This document shows, in pieces, positions 52,262 to 61,600 of a DNA stretch of 64,000 nt (position 1 is its first letter; the number at the start of each line of letters is the position of its first letter). The notes below the pieces were generated by a model. The model had not been told where the DNA came from. It saw only the letters and a list, made by a program, of their open reading frames with translations, and did no database searches. The stretch lies in assembly GCF_024256385.1 (NCBI RefSeq), contig NZ_JAMLFW010000002.1, positions 248,001-312,000 on the forward strand, given 5' to 3'. Origin of the DNA: Anatilimnocola floriformis (GTDB lineage Bacteria > Planctomycetota > Planctomycetia > Pirellulales > Pirellulaceae). The translations under genes were made by a program, and so were the position numbers.

Positions 52262-52702
52262 CTACGACAAGTCTCGTGCAAACGCTACCAGATCAACGCG
52301 CTCTCGCCAGCCGTGGTTCAGCCAGAAGGTCTTCCCCATTTCGTTATCGGCAATGAGAAAGATCGTACAGCGCTGGATGCCTTCCGCCGTGAGCAACTGC
52401 AGGCAGTGATCGACGATCGCCCGGGCCAGGCCGCGGCGGCGAAACTGTTCGGCAACGGCCAGATGATAGAGATAGCCGCGCCGGCCGTCGTGGCAGCAGA
52501 GAACCGCCCCGGCCAGTTCACTGCCGATCCACGCTGCCGTGCCGAGGCCAGGGTTGCGGCGCAGAATGCGTTCGTACTCTTCTCGAGGTTCATTCGTCCG
52601 CACACCCGGCGCGCTGTTCCAAAGCTGCATCACGGCGTCGTAATCGCCCGCCGTAAGCTCGCGCAATTCAAACGGCAAAACATTTTCAGCGGCCTGTGGC
52701 AT
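52262..52702 (-). CDS. GNAT-family acetyltransferase
   Basis: 146 residues. Acetyl-CoA loop in YHLAVAEQFRRRGLARAIVD (the Q/RxxGxG/A motif as RRRGLA), plus PFELRELTAGDYDAVMQLWN at the start and a late FWLNHGWRERVDLVAFARDL. Substrate unknown; the length and order suggest a small-molecule or peptide acetyltransferase. Confidence 0.83.
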   Translation of the reverse strand: MPQAAENVLPFELRELTAGDYDAVMQLWNSAPGVRTNEPREEYERILRRNPGLGTAAWIGSELAGAVLCCHDGRRGYLYHLAVAEQFRRRGLARAIVDHCLQLLTAEGIQRCTIFLIADNEMGKTFWLNHGWRERVDLVAFARDLS

Positions 52703-53144
52703 GCGTTTCGCTTTCAGCGGCGAAGTCCCGTAGGCGAGTTACTCCGTAACTCGCAACAGCCTCGGGGCGAGTAATGGCCATATCTCGTTTTCAGCCTGTT
52801 TTCAGGCCGAAAACCGATTCGAACGTCGCTCGTCCAACGCCTGTTGCAAGTCACGGAGTGACTCGCCTAAGGTTTCCAACCAAGTTGATCTTGTAACTTT
52901 TTCAATTCTGACACACATTGCTTTTATCGCAATTGGCTGAGGAACCTGCGGCCCCGCAAATCCGCTCGTTACTAGTCACTTGCTCAGCGAATCCACGGCA
53001 GCGACTGCAAAGGAATTGTGCTCGCCTGTCGAGAGTCGGTTGTACCCAGCAAGGAAGCTTACAGGACAAGCAGCATGCTGCTTGGTTCGCGCTGATTGTT
53101 TGTCAGTTGCGCGACCTTGGCTTCCGCTTTCAAGGAGGAAAGCC
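52703..53144. other. Non-coding gap of 442 bases with a BIME-like doublet
   Basis: Between the divergent GNAT gene and the thioredoxin-protease gene. It contains the inverted repeat at 52732-52868. The remaining part, 52870-53130, shows nothing further apart from the AAGGAGG ribosome site at 53132-53138. Confidence 0.6.
52732..52868. repeat. 28-base inverted repeat with compensatory changes (BIME-like)
   Basis: Arms 52732-52759 and 52841-52868 pair at 25 of 28 bases. Each arm is a hairpin on its own: GAGTTAC-TCC-GTAACTC in one, AGTCAC-GGA-GTGACT in the other. Two of the three differences are compensating (TTAC/GTAA against TCAC/GTGA), so the small hairpins are kept. Confidence 0.85.
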
Positions 53145-54704
53145 ATGTCCGCGTTTCCCGCGCTCATTCTTCTGGCCCTGTGCTCTGCCGATGCTGACAC
53201 CGTGCTGGTGCAGTTTCATTCGACCAAGTGCGGTCCCTGCCGCGCCATGCATCCCGTCGTCGAGCAACTCAACGCCGCCGGCTATCCGCTGCAAAAAGTC
53301 GACGTCGACGAGCAGCCGCAGTACGCCGAGCAATTCAAGATTCGCAGCCTGCCGACGTTCGCCCTCTTCAGCCGCGGCCGCGAAGTCAATCGCGTCGAAG
53401 GCTCGTCGAATTTCAACGAACTGAGCGGCCTGTTCCACTCAGTCGGCTATCGGCCCAGCGGCGCGACGCAACAAGTCGCAGCCCAACCACCAGCCGCGCA
53501 ACAACCGCTCACTAATTCGGAAGTGCAATACACCAGCGCTCCTGCTGGACCGGTTCAACAGCAACCGTCGCAGATGGCGCAAATGCAACCGGCGCCTGCC
53601 AACTACAACGCTCCCGTCGCGCAACCGGCCGCTCGCGGAGCAGCCGGCATTTCGCCGCAACAACGGGCCGGCTGGGCCACGGTGCGATTGAAGGTCGAAG
53701 ATAGCCGCTACAGCGATTTCGCCACCGGCACGATCATCGATTGCCACGAAGACGAAGCCCTCGTCCTCACCTGCGGCCACGTCTTTCGCGACTCGAAAGG
53801 CCAGGCCAAGATCACCGTCGACCTCTTCGCACCCGGCGCGACACGCCCCGTCGAAGGAACGCTGCTGACCTACGAAGCCGAAGACCGCGACATCGCCCTC
53901 GTGAGCATTCATCCGGGCGTCGCCATCGAGCCGGCGCCGATCGCCCCAGCCGGTTACGCGGTGCAACCGCGCGATCGGGTCTTCACCATCGGTTGCGATA
54001 AAGGCGCTGCCCCCAGCCTTCGCAACAGCTTCATCACGCCCAATCGTTACATGGGTGCACCGCGGTTCACTGCCGATGGTGCTCCCGTCGAAGGTCGCAG
54101 CGGCGGCGGGCTCTTCACCGAAAGTGGTCTCTTGATCGGCGTGTGCAACAGCGCCAATGCGAAAGAAAATCACGGCTTGTATGCCGCGCTCGCCACGGTT
54201 CACGGTCAGCTCGATCAAATGAATCTCTCGGCGATCTATCAAAAGGATGCCGGAAAAGTTGCTGCCGCGAGCTTCGAACAATCGATTGCTCCACCAGCAC
54301 CCGCGCCGCTCCCGAACATGCCGGCCACGATGCCGAATAGCTTGTCAGCGACCATGCCGCGCAATAACGTCGCTACCATGCCGCGCAATAACGTCGCTAC
54401 CATGCCGCGCAATAACGTCGCTACGATGCCGCCAGCCAACTACGCCGCACCGACCGCGCCGCCGTCGCTTGCGGGGCAGGATGACTCGGAAGTGATCGTC
54501 ATCGTCCGCTCGAAATCGAACCCGGCGAAGCAGAGCGAGATCTTCATGCTCGATCGCCCGCCAGCCGAAGTGATCCGCATTCTGCAAACCGACGCCCGCC
54601 TCGCCCCGCGCGGTTCGTCGCAGGATCTGCTCCGCTCGGCTAGTCGCTTGGGTCAACCCGGCGGAATGGAGAACCAACCGGTTGTACGCGGCCAATCGCA
54701 GTAG
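53145..54704 (+). CDS. Thioredoxin-trypsin-like protease fusion
   Basis: 519 residues from ATG 53145, with AAGGAGG at 53132-53138 six bases upstream. A weak signal peptide precedes a thioredoxin domain (about 18-105, active site STKCGPCRAMHP, cis-proline in IRSLPTF). A Gln/Pro/Ala-rich linker leads to a trypsin-like domain (about 165-365) with His in LTCGHVFRD, Asp in EDRDIALVS, and Ser in EGRSGGGLF. Then comes a Pro-rich stretch with three identical 24-base units (54351-54422; MPRNNVAT) and a short C-terminal region. Both catalytic sites look intact. Confidence 0.87.
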   Translation: MSAFPALILLALCSADADTVLVQFHSTKCGPCRAMHPVVEQLNAAGYPLQKVDVDEQPQYAEQFKIRSLPTFALFSRGREVNRVEGSSNFNELSGLFHSVGYRPSGATQQVAAQPPAAQQPLTNSEVQYTSAPAGPVQQQPSQMAQMQPAPANYNAPVAQPAARGAAGISPQQRAGWATVRLKVEDSRYSDFATGTIIDCHEDEALVLTCGHVFRDSKGQAKITVDLFAPGATRPVEGTLLTYEAEDRDIALVSIHPGVAIEPAPIAPAGYAVQPRDRVFTIGCDKGAAPSLRNSFITPNRYMGAPRFTADGAPVEGRSGGGLFTESGLLIGVCNSANAKENHGLYAALATVHGQLDQMNLSAIYQKDAGKVAAASFEQSIAPPAPAPLPNMPATMPNSLSATMPRNNVATMPRNNVATMPRNNVATMPPANYAAPTAPPSLAGQDDSEVIVIVRSKSNPAKQSEIFMLDRPPAEVIRILQTDARLAPRGSSQDLLRSASRLGQPGGMENQPVVRGQSQ

Positions 54705-54716
54705 TCGCCTGCGGGA

Positions 54717-55745
54717 CTAATCTTCCAGATAAAATTCGACGCCGCGCTCTTTAAGCACGGCGCAGTCGGCGGCGGTGAAACCGATACCTTTGGCAACAAA
54801 GGTCTTCAGGTTTGGCATCTTCTCTGCAGTGGCAATACTTTGCCTAGTAATCTTGGTGTTGGATACTTCGATCCACTGCAGGCAAGGAATCTTGGCCAGC
54901 TTGTCGAAGCCGGCGTCATCCAAAGAAGAGTCGCTCGCCACAACAACCTTCAATCTCGGCCAATGGCGCGGTTCAACGAACGATGAACCAGTGACGAAGG
55001 TGCCCTTGAATGCGAGCGACTTTAGCCCAGTGCAATGCTGAATAGTTAGAGTCCGCAAATCCTCGTCTGAGATCAGGCACCCCGAGAAATCTATTCTTTC
55101 AAGATGCCGTAACGGCCGCATCTGCGCTAACAAGTCCTGCAGGCTGTCGTCCTTGGTAAAATGAGGGTGAACGCTCCTGCAGCCATGCAACATCGATTCC
55201 TGATGAGGATTGATTCCACCCTGCAGTCGCGCTAACCAAATAGGACCGATGTACTTAATCTCGACTTGATGACCTTGCTTCCGCAGTTTCGCCATGGCCG
55301 ACCGCTCATTGCGCGATTGGGCCAAAGAGTAACCGATATTACCTAGCAGCAGGCAGCAAATCGTTACCGCTACAAACAGGCTAAAGAGTGAGAACACCGC
55401 GCCGCGATGCTGGGCGCGTGAGCGCCGCCGAAACCAGTACGGAACAATAATCAACACGCCAAGAATCGCCGCAAAGACTGAGGTGTCCAGCAACAGCGTC
55501 CACGGACGAAATTCATCAACATCCACCCAAAAGGAATAACGTGCAGACGTGCTGTAGCCGCCCCGAGTGAGAAACACGCCAGGCCAGCCATGCTCCCAAG
55601 TCTCGAACCAGCCGAAATAATTGCCGTCGTAGTACACCCGTGTGCCGCCGAAACAGATCACCACCAGCAGCGCGCCGATGCTGATCACGAACAGCGGCCA
55701 GGCGATCTTAGGGATGAGTGACGACATCGTGCGGAGTAGAAACAT
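54717..55745 (-). CDS. Membrane protein with leucine-rich-repeat-like C-terminus
   Basis: 342 residues from ATG 55745; ATGs at 55766 and 55727 are also in frame. Three hydrophobic segments near residues 10-30, 85-100 and 120-145 (FVAVTICCLLLGNIGYSLAQ). The second half has LRR-like phrases: LRHLERIDFSGCLISDEDLR, LKSLAFKGTFVTGSSF, LQWIEVSNTKITRQSIATAE and LKTFVAKGIGFTAADCAVLK. Function unknown; family members are common in planctomycetes. Confidence 0.65.
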   Translation of the reverse strand: MFLLRTMSSLIPKIAWPLFVISIGALLVVICFGGTRVYYDGNYFGWFETWEHGWPGVFLTRGGYSTSARYSFWVDVDEFRPWTLLLDTSVFAAILGVLIIVPYWFRRRSRAQHRGAVFSLFSLFVAVTICCLLLGNIGYSLAQSRNERSAMAKLRKQGHQVEIKYIGPIWLARLQGGINPHQESMLHGCRSVHPHFTKDDSLQDLLAQMRPLRHLERIDFSGCLISDEDLRTLTIQHCTGLKSLAFKGTFVTGSSFVEPRHWPRLKVVVASDSSLDDAGFDKLAKIPCLQWIEVSNTKITRQSIATAEKMPNLKTFVAKGIGFTAADCAVLKERGVEFYLED

Positions 55746-55796
55746 GCGAGGGAATGCCCTTTGCAATCAGTCCGCACTTAACCCGGGCGGCCGCCT

Positions 55797-55802
55797 ATAA
55801 TT
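55797..55802 (+). promoter_or_regulatory. Candidate -10 box TATAAT for the universal stress gene
   Basis: GCCTATAATTTG, 42 bases before ATG 55844. No good -35 is seen at the expected spacing. Tentative but well placed. Confidence 0.4.
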
Positions 55803-55843
55803 TGAATAGGCCGTTTCATGTCGAGCAACGAGAGGGCGATCTG

Positions 55844-56284
55844 ATGAAGGCGAAAAAAATCCTACTGCCGGTCGATTTTTCAACGGCAGGCGAAGCCGCG
55901 TTGCAGATGGCGACGATGTTGGCACGCGATAGCGGCGCGACGCTCATCGTGCTGCACGTCGAAGAGCCGCCGATGGCCTATGGCGGCGGCGAAATGTATT
56001 ACGGCCTCGTCGAGCCCGATCAGAAAGAGCTGATGCGGATGCTGCACGAGGTGAAGCCCGCCGATCCGGCGATCCCGGTGATCTATCGTCTGGTGACCGG
56101 CGATCCGGCCACCTCGGTGGTGCAAGCCGCCGAAGAAGAAAACGCCGACTTCATCGTGGTCGGTTCGCACGGCCGTACGGGCCTCGGTCGCCTACTGATG
56201 GGAAGCGTGGCCGAATCGATTGTGCGAAAAGCTCAGTGTCCAGTCGTGACTGTGAAAGCGCCGCACAAAGCACCGGCGAAATAA
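55844..56284 (+). CDS. Universal stress protein (UspA family)
   Basis: 146 residues from ATG 55844; the frame opens further back to 55718 but the domain starts here. KKILLPVDFSTAGEAALQMA is the standard start, and the ATP-binding loop is GSHGRTGLGRLLMGSVAESI with the G-2x-G-9x-G(S) pattern. These small cytoplasmic proteins bind ATP and respond to stress. An inverted repeat follows the stop. Confidence 0.93.
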   Translation: MKAKKILLPVDFSTAGEAALQMATMLARDSGATLIVLHVEEPPMAYGGGEMYYGLVEPDQKELMRMLHEVKPADPAIPVIYRLVTGDPATSVVQAAEEENADFIVVGSHGRTGLGRLLMGSVAESIVRKAQCPVVTVKAPHKAPAK

Positions 56285-56290
56285 TTTCGC

Positions 56291-56360
56291 AGTGCAGTTG
56301 CCACACTCCGTGTGGCGATTCCCCGCGCGGAGCGTGAGGGCCACACTGATTTTCTGCACT
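56291..56360. repeat. Dispersed inverted repeat between usp and GNAT
   Basis: Outer arms AGTGCAG (56291-56297) and CTGCACT (56354-56360) enclose GCCACAC-TCC-GTGTGGC (56300-56316) and the related half GGAGCGTGAGGGCCACACT. It fills the gap between two convergent genes. Confidence 0.75.
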
Positions 56361-56363
56361 GAG

Positions 56364-56768
56364 TTACGTTTGCCGCGCAATCAGCCAGCACGAATCATGC
56401 GGCTGCATACCGATGTGCGGATAGTAACTGCGAGCCTTCGGCGCTGAGAGCAGGATCAGCGTCGTGTTCAATCCAGCCGCTTCGTGAGTGCGGCGAATCA
56501 GCTCTTTGCCGATCCCTCGCTTTTGAAACCGCTCATCCACGGCAAGGTCGGAAAGGTAAGTGCAGTAAGCAAAGTCAGTAATCGCCCGCGAAACGCCGAC
56601 GAGCAAACTGTTTTCATCACGGGCCGTGAGAATTACTTGCGCGTTCTTCAGCATCGCCTCCATGCACTCTGCGTCATCGACGGGCCGTCGCTCCGCGAGC
56701 GTGGAACGCCGGAGTACGTCGATAAACTCGGCGGGCGTGAGTTGGGGTTCGAGTTGGTAGACGATCAC
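56364..56768 (-). CDS. GNAT-family acetyltransferase
   Basis: 134 residues from GTG 56768 ([20 protein letters not shown]), with GAGAAG five bases upstream; an ATG at 56801 would add eleven uncharacteristic residues. Acetyl-CoA loop [20 protein letters not shown], and a late [19 protein letters not shown] decayed copy of its N-terminal coding region lies at 57432-57543. Confidence 0.85.
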   Translation of the reverse strand: MIVYQLEPQLTPAEFIDVLRRSTLAERRPVDDAECMEAMLKNAQVILTARDENSLLVGVSRAITDFAYCTYLSDLAVDERFQKRGIGKELIRRTHEAAGLNTTLILLSAPKARSYYPHIGMQPHDSCWLIARQT

Positions 56769-56902
56769 TAAGACTTCTCGCAGAATAGCTGGCCGGGCCA
56801 ATTTGCATTGCGATTATGAACTAGAACAGCGAACTGCCAAAGCATCTGCCGGATATTTTGCGAATTCTGTTTGAGTTGTCTCGTTTAGTTCCAGGAGTAA
56901 CG

Positions 56903-57427
56903 ATGGACGCGGATGAATTTGTCACACGGCTCCGAGCCGCAATGCCCTCAGGCGAGGAGCTTGAGGAGTATGGGCTTGATGAAGAGGAAATCCGTGATAT
57001 CCAAGCAACGTTCATCGTTAAGAAAAATGACACCGGCCAAGCCTGGAAAGGTGGTTGCGAAGTCGAGCGATTGATCCGCGAGTATGACTGTTCGCAACTA
57101 GAAATTGGCGGATTGCGATTCGCTGGTGTCGCATCTGAGTATCCGACAGGCGGCCAAATACTTGGCGATTTTGACAACAATCCGTTGGTTTTGAATGCAG
57201 CCGGAGAAGTCATCGTCTGCGAGCGTGTGGCACCCGCGTCGGTTTTCATGAAATGTGCGGTTGACTGCGATCGGTTTCTAGATGCGCTGGCGAACTTTGT
57301 CTGTATCCGGAAGGACAAGTCGAACTGGAAAGGCCGTGCCACGGAGGCCGCAACCCGATGTGCTCAATTGGCTGGTGGAAATGACTGTTTGAAGTTCTAC
57401 CAAGTGCTATGCGGCTTTATTGACTAA
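56903..57427 (+). CDS. Hypothetical protein between a GNAT gene and its fragment
   Basis: 174 residues from ATG 56903, which has AGGAG five bases upstream; an upstream frame to 56858 lacks one. No family recognised. Part of it ([20 protein letters not shown], then DNNPLVLNAAGEVIVCER) has the look of SUKH/SMI1-like immunity proteins, unconfirmed. It may have arrived with the duplication that left the GNAT fragment behind. Confidence 0.55.
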   Translation: MDADEFVTRLRAAMPSGEELEEYGLDEEEIRDIQATFIVKKNDTGQAWKGGCEVERLIREYDCSQLEIGGLRFAGVASEYPTGGQILGDFDNNPLVLNAAGEVIVCERVAPASVFMKCAVDCDRFLDALANFVCIRKDKSNWKGRATEAATRCAQLAGGNDCLKFYQVLCGFID

Positions 57428-57431
57428 CTTG

Positions 57432-57543
57432 CGGTAATGCACTTGGCGTCGGCAACGGGCCGTCAGTCTGCAAGCGTGGAACGGTGGAGCGCGTCGATCA
57501 ACTCGGCGGGCGTGAGTTGGGATTCGAGTTGGTAAGTAATCAT
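57432..57543 (-). pseudogene. GNAT N-terminal fragment, nonsense-mutated
   Basis: Reading from ATG 57543: MITYQLESQLTPAELIDALH, then RSTLAD, stop, RPVADAKCIT. It aligns without gaps to the first 37 codons of the intact GNAT at 56364-56768 ([37 protein letters not shown]). The stop is TGA where the intact gene has CGA. Similarity ends at about 57432, next to the stop of the gene at 56903. Confidence 0.8.
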
Positions 57544-57550
57544 TCGAGTC

Positions 57551-57736
57551 TCACGTTCCGGCTTCAGGGCGACCGTGTCCACATTCGAGTTCGACGCCAT
57601 TCGCAATCACTCGCGGGTGGTCTGGATGGTGAAGCTCAAGTGTTGCGGACGGCGCAATCCGGTAGTCTTCACCCCAAGGCTCAAGCCAAAAGCAAAGCGG
57701 TCTATCCGTTAGGTTATCGAAGTTCGTCGATTTCAC
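57551..57736 (-). CDS. Small hypothetical protein
   Basis: 61 residues. Compact and without signal peptide: the core DRPLCFWLEPWGEDYRIAPS, followed by TLELHHPDHPRVIANGVELE, reads like a real folded beta protein, and I believe similar small proteins exist in planctomycetes, though I cannot name the family. It precedes the GNAT fragment by seven bases, so the two were probably once an operon. Confidence 0.5.
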   Translation of the reverse strand: MKSTNFDNLTDRPLCFWLEPWGEDYRIAPSATLELHHPDHPRVIANGVELECGHGRPEAGT

Positions 57737-57759
57737 CAGAACATCAGAAAGCGAATCAA

Positions 57760-58623
57760 ATGCCCTTACTCGGCGCCCACATGTCGATCGCCGGCGGTTA
57801 CTACAAAGCCCTCGATGCCGCCGGCGCGCTCGGCATGGAGACTTGCCAGGTCTTCACCAAGAATAACAACCAATGGCGAGCCAAGGAAATCACGCCGGCA
57901 GAAGTGCAGCAGTTTGTTGCGTCGCGCGAGAAGCATCACATTCAGCACGTGCTCTCGCATGCGTCGTATCTGATCAACCTCGCCGCCGAAGCCGATGAGT
58001 TGTGGCAGAAGTCGATCGAGGGAATGGTGGCCGAACTGCAGCGGGCCGCGGCGCTCGGCATTCCGTATGTCGTGGTGCATCCGGGAGCGGGCGTGAATCA
58101 AACCGAAGAAGTCGCCGTCGCGCGAGTTTCTGTGGGAATCAACCGCGTGCATGAATTGGCCGGTGAAGTCGGCGCGCAGATCTTGCTTGAAAATACGGCT
58201 GGTCAAGGAACGACATTGGGTCGCCGCTTCGAGCAACTCGCGGCGATCATTGCCGGTGTGAAGCACGAGCAGCGGGTCGGCGTGTGCATCGATACGTGTC
58301 ACGCGCTCGCGGCCGGCTATCCTTTCGGCACGCCCGCCGAGTATGAAGCCATGTGGTAGGAGTTCGACCAGCACCTCGGCTTTCGCCGGCTGCAAGGAAT
58401 GCATCTGAACGACAGCAAAAAGCCGCTCGGCTCGCGCGTTGATCGCCACGAGCACATCGGCCAAGGCGCTCTCGGCCTGGAACCGTTCCGCATGCTACTG
58501 AACGATCCGCGTCTGGCCACGGTTCCCATGTATCTGGAAACCGAGAAAGGCGAAAACGAAGACGGCGAGCCGTACGATGCCGTGAATCTGCGCACGCTGC
58601 GGTCGCTGGTGGCGAAGAGCTGA
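57760..58623 (+). pseudogene. nfo: Endonuclease IV (Nfo) gene interrupted by an in-frame TAG
   Basis: 287 codons in one frame (E. coli Nfo 285), interrupted at codon 200 by TAG 58357-58359, in EAMW-stop-EFDQHL. Nfo cuts DNA at abasic sites using three zinc ions. Before the stop: MPLLGAHMSIAGGYYKALDA, His67, His107, Glu144, Asp178 and His181. After it: His215 (GMHLNDSKKPLGSRVDRHEH), Asp228, His230 and Glu260 (LETEKGENED). All nine ligands of the family are thus encoded, but four lie beyond the TAG, so the truncated product should be inactive. A CAG-to-TAG change would explain it. Confidence 0.9.
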
Positions 58624-58646
58624 GACGGTTCGCGGCTAAGAGCGAA

Positions 58647-61600
58647 CTACTTCCGCTCGAAGATCTGCACGCGTTTGCCGTTCACTTCGCTGACGTAAAG
58701 ACGGCCGCGACTATCTTGCGCCATGAGATGGGGCAGCAGCAGTTCCTTGGGATTGCCCCAAGTCGCGACTGTCTTGCCGGTCGTGTCGAGGTGGTAGATC
58801 TGATGCTGATCGCCTTCGCTGGCGAGCAACTCCTGGCCGATTACGATCAGGCCGAACGCGTTGCCGCCGAAGGTCCAGCTGTCGACGTACTTGCCCGCCG
58901 CATCGAAGATCTGCACCCGCTTGTTGCCGCGATCGGCGACATAGATGCGATCCTTGCTATCGATGGCCAGGCCGTGCGCGGTGGCAAATTCGCCTTCGCC
59001 TTTCCCCTTCTTGCCCCACGCCGAGAGGAACTTTCCTTCGGGCGAGAGCTTCACGATTCGCGAGTTGCCGGCATCGGCGACATAAAAGTTGCCAGCCGAA
59101 TCGAACACGAGATCATCGGGGGCTTTGAAACCAGTTTCGCCACCGACTCCTTTTCCTTCCTGACCAAGTGTACCAACGAGTTTCCCCTCGCGAGTGAACT
59201 GCCGCAGCACGTGGTTAGCGTTGTCGGTCGTCCAGATGTTCCCCTCGCGATCGACTCGCAGGCCATGCGGCAACTTGAACAGTCCTTGACCCCAGCCGCG
59301 CAGAAATTTTCCCTCTTTGTCGAAAGCCAGCAGCGGCACTTCGCCGCGCTGCAGTACATAGATCTCATCATCCTTGCCGATGGCGACGGCAGAGACGGCG
59401 CCGATTTCAATGTCCTTTGGGAATTCAACAAAGCCAACGGATTGATAGGGTTTCGTATCACAGAGGGAGGGCGACGCTCCCGCGGAGCCGTGGTTGAAGG
59501 CAACTGCCGCCTGGGCTGGCGATTCCACCATTAGCGGCTCGGCGGGAGCCTCGCCCTCCCGTTGCAAACGTGCCATAGGCGGCGTGACAGGTTTGGCTTC
59601 CACGGTCGGAATCGCTTGCTTCAACAACCGCTGACTTTCGCCGAGCAGGAATTTCGCGTCCTTGAACGGTTCGTAGCTGATGTCTTGCCAGCGAACGAGG
59701 CCTTGGCCATCGATCAGGAACGCGCCGTGAAGCGGCAGGTTTTCGAAATCGTCGAAGCAACGATACGCATGAAACGCGTCGAACTTGGCATCGGTGAGGA
59801 GCTGAAACGGCAGCGGCTCATTGCCGTAGTTGTCGATCGAGGTCTTTAGCCCGGCTTCGTCGTCGCTGCTGATGCCGACAATATTAATGCCCGCCGCCGC
59901 GAACTGCGAATTCAGCTTGCCGAACTCCTTGATCTGCTCGGCGCAGTGCAGGCAGCCCGAGCCGAGAAAGAACAGTACGACCACCGGCTTGCCTCGATAA
60001 TCGGCGAGCGCGTGCTCTTTGCCGTTTGCGTCTTTCAAGTGCCAGTCGAGCGCCGGCGAAGGAGACCAGCGAAATGGGCCGAGCGAATCGAGCGAAGGCC
60101 GATTGCCGGTGTCGGCCTTTGGCGCTTTCACGATTCGCCAATCCCCCTCCTGACCGAGGGCCTTAGCCGTCGCAGCAAAACGCTGAAAGACCGGCGCGCT
60201 GGCATCGATCTGACCTGAAATTCCGCGCAGCTCGGCGAACGTCTTCTTGGCGTCTTCGATCTTGTCAGCCGCTTGCTGAATTTCGCAAAGCTGCATCAGC
60301 GGCAACACTTCATTCTTGTGGCTACTGACGTTGGCCACAGCGGCCTTGATGGCTTCGTCGGCGTTGCCCGCCTTGAGTTGCAGCCAGGCGATGTAAGCAG
60401 CGTCTTGATTGCCGGCCTTCTTCAGCAGTTCGAGCCCCGCTTTGAAATCCCCCGCCGCAACCGCTTGATGCCCCTGAAACTCTTCGACCATCTTCTTCAG
60501 CGGATTGATCTTGTTGTCGAGGCCTTTCTTGGCACCTTCGACGACCTTCTTGATATCGGCCTCCGACTTCTTCTCGTCCTTCGCCTTCGTTTCGGCATCA
60601 GCGGCGGCCTTAGTTTGGTCTTCGAGCAAATCATCGAGCTGCTGCTGAATGGCGACATGCAACGCATCGGCGTGAGCGATCTGGCCGGTTCGATACAGCG
60701 CGGTGATGATCATCCGCTGCCGCTTTTGCTGTTCGGCTTCCTTATCGGTCGCGTCGAGGTATGGCGTTTCGGTGAGGGCGAGCAATTCGTCCCACAACTC
60801 AAACTTGGTCAGCGCGTCCCACAGTCGAGCGCGCCCGAGGGCCGAGCTTCCCTTGTCGACCGTGTTGTACTTGGGATGCCGCGGTAGCGAGACCATATTT
60901 TGCGCGAGGTCGACCGCGTCACGCATGCGGCCGGTGTGAATCAAGTTGCGGATCAGCCATTCGTTGTTATGGGCGAAATTGTGAATCTGATCGGGCAACA
61001 CGCGGTCGCGCATCATGTGAGCGTGATCGACGCGGGCCGAGGCTTCTTGCTGATAACAAGCATCGTCGTAGCGACGAACCTTGCTGTAGATATGCCCCGG
61101 CATGTGCCACATGTGGGCGATGCCCGGCGACGATTGACCGCAGAGGGCCGCCGAGGCGAGAGCGTTTTCCGAGCGTTCGTTGTCCCACAGGTGAATGCGA
61201 TAGTGGTGCGCGGGATGAAGTGGGTTCTTCAAAAAGACCTGATCGTTGAGCGCGTCGACCGCCAGGAAGCTGCTGATCGGCAGGCCGGAGTCGCGGTTCT
61301 TCCAGAGTTGTAGCGCGAGAAAACTGCGGGCCTCGAGATCGTCTGGATACTTGTAGAGGATCTTTTCGAGCGCGCGAGTATACGACTCGTTCCGTTCTTT
61401 CTTTTTGTTGTTGTCGGCTTTGAACCAGGCATCGAGAGCATCGATATACATCAGCTCGTGCTCGCTCACGCCCGCTTTGTGCTTGACGCACTCGGCCATG
61501 AACTTCTTGGCGCGGGTGGAGTTGTCGATGTTCGCCATGGCCAGGCCCCAGTAGGCGATGGCGCAGTCCTTATCGAGGAACGCCGCCTGGCGGAAAGAAC

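Noticed and set aside
58357-58359. Pyrrolysine or other recoding of TAG in nfo
   Set aside because: Other genes here end in TAG, no recoding genes are seen, and the aligned residue is a non-catalytic Gln position in the family; mutation or error is simpler.
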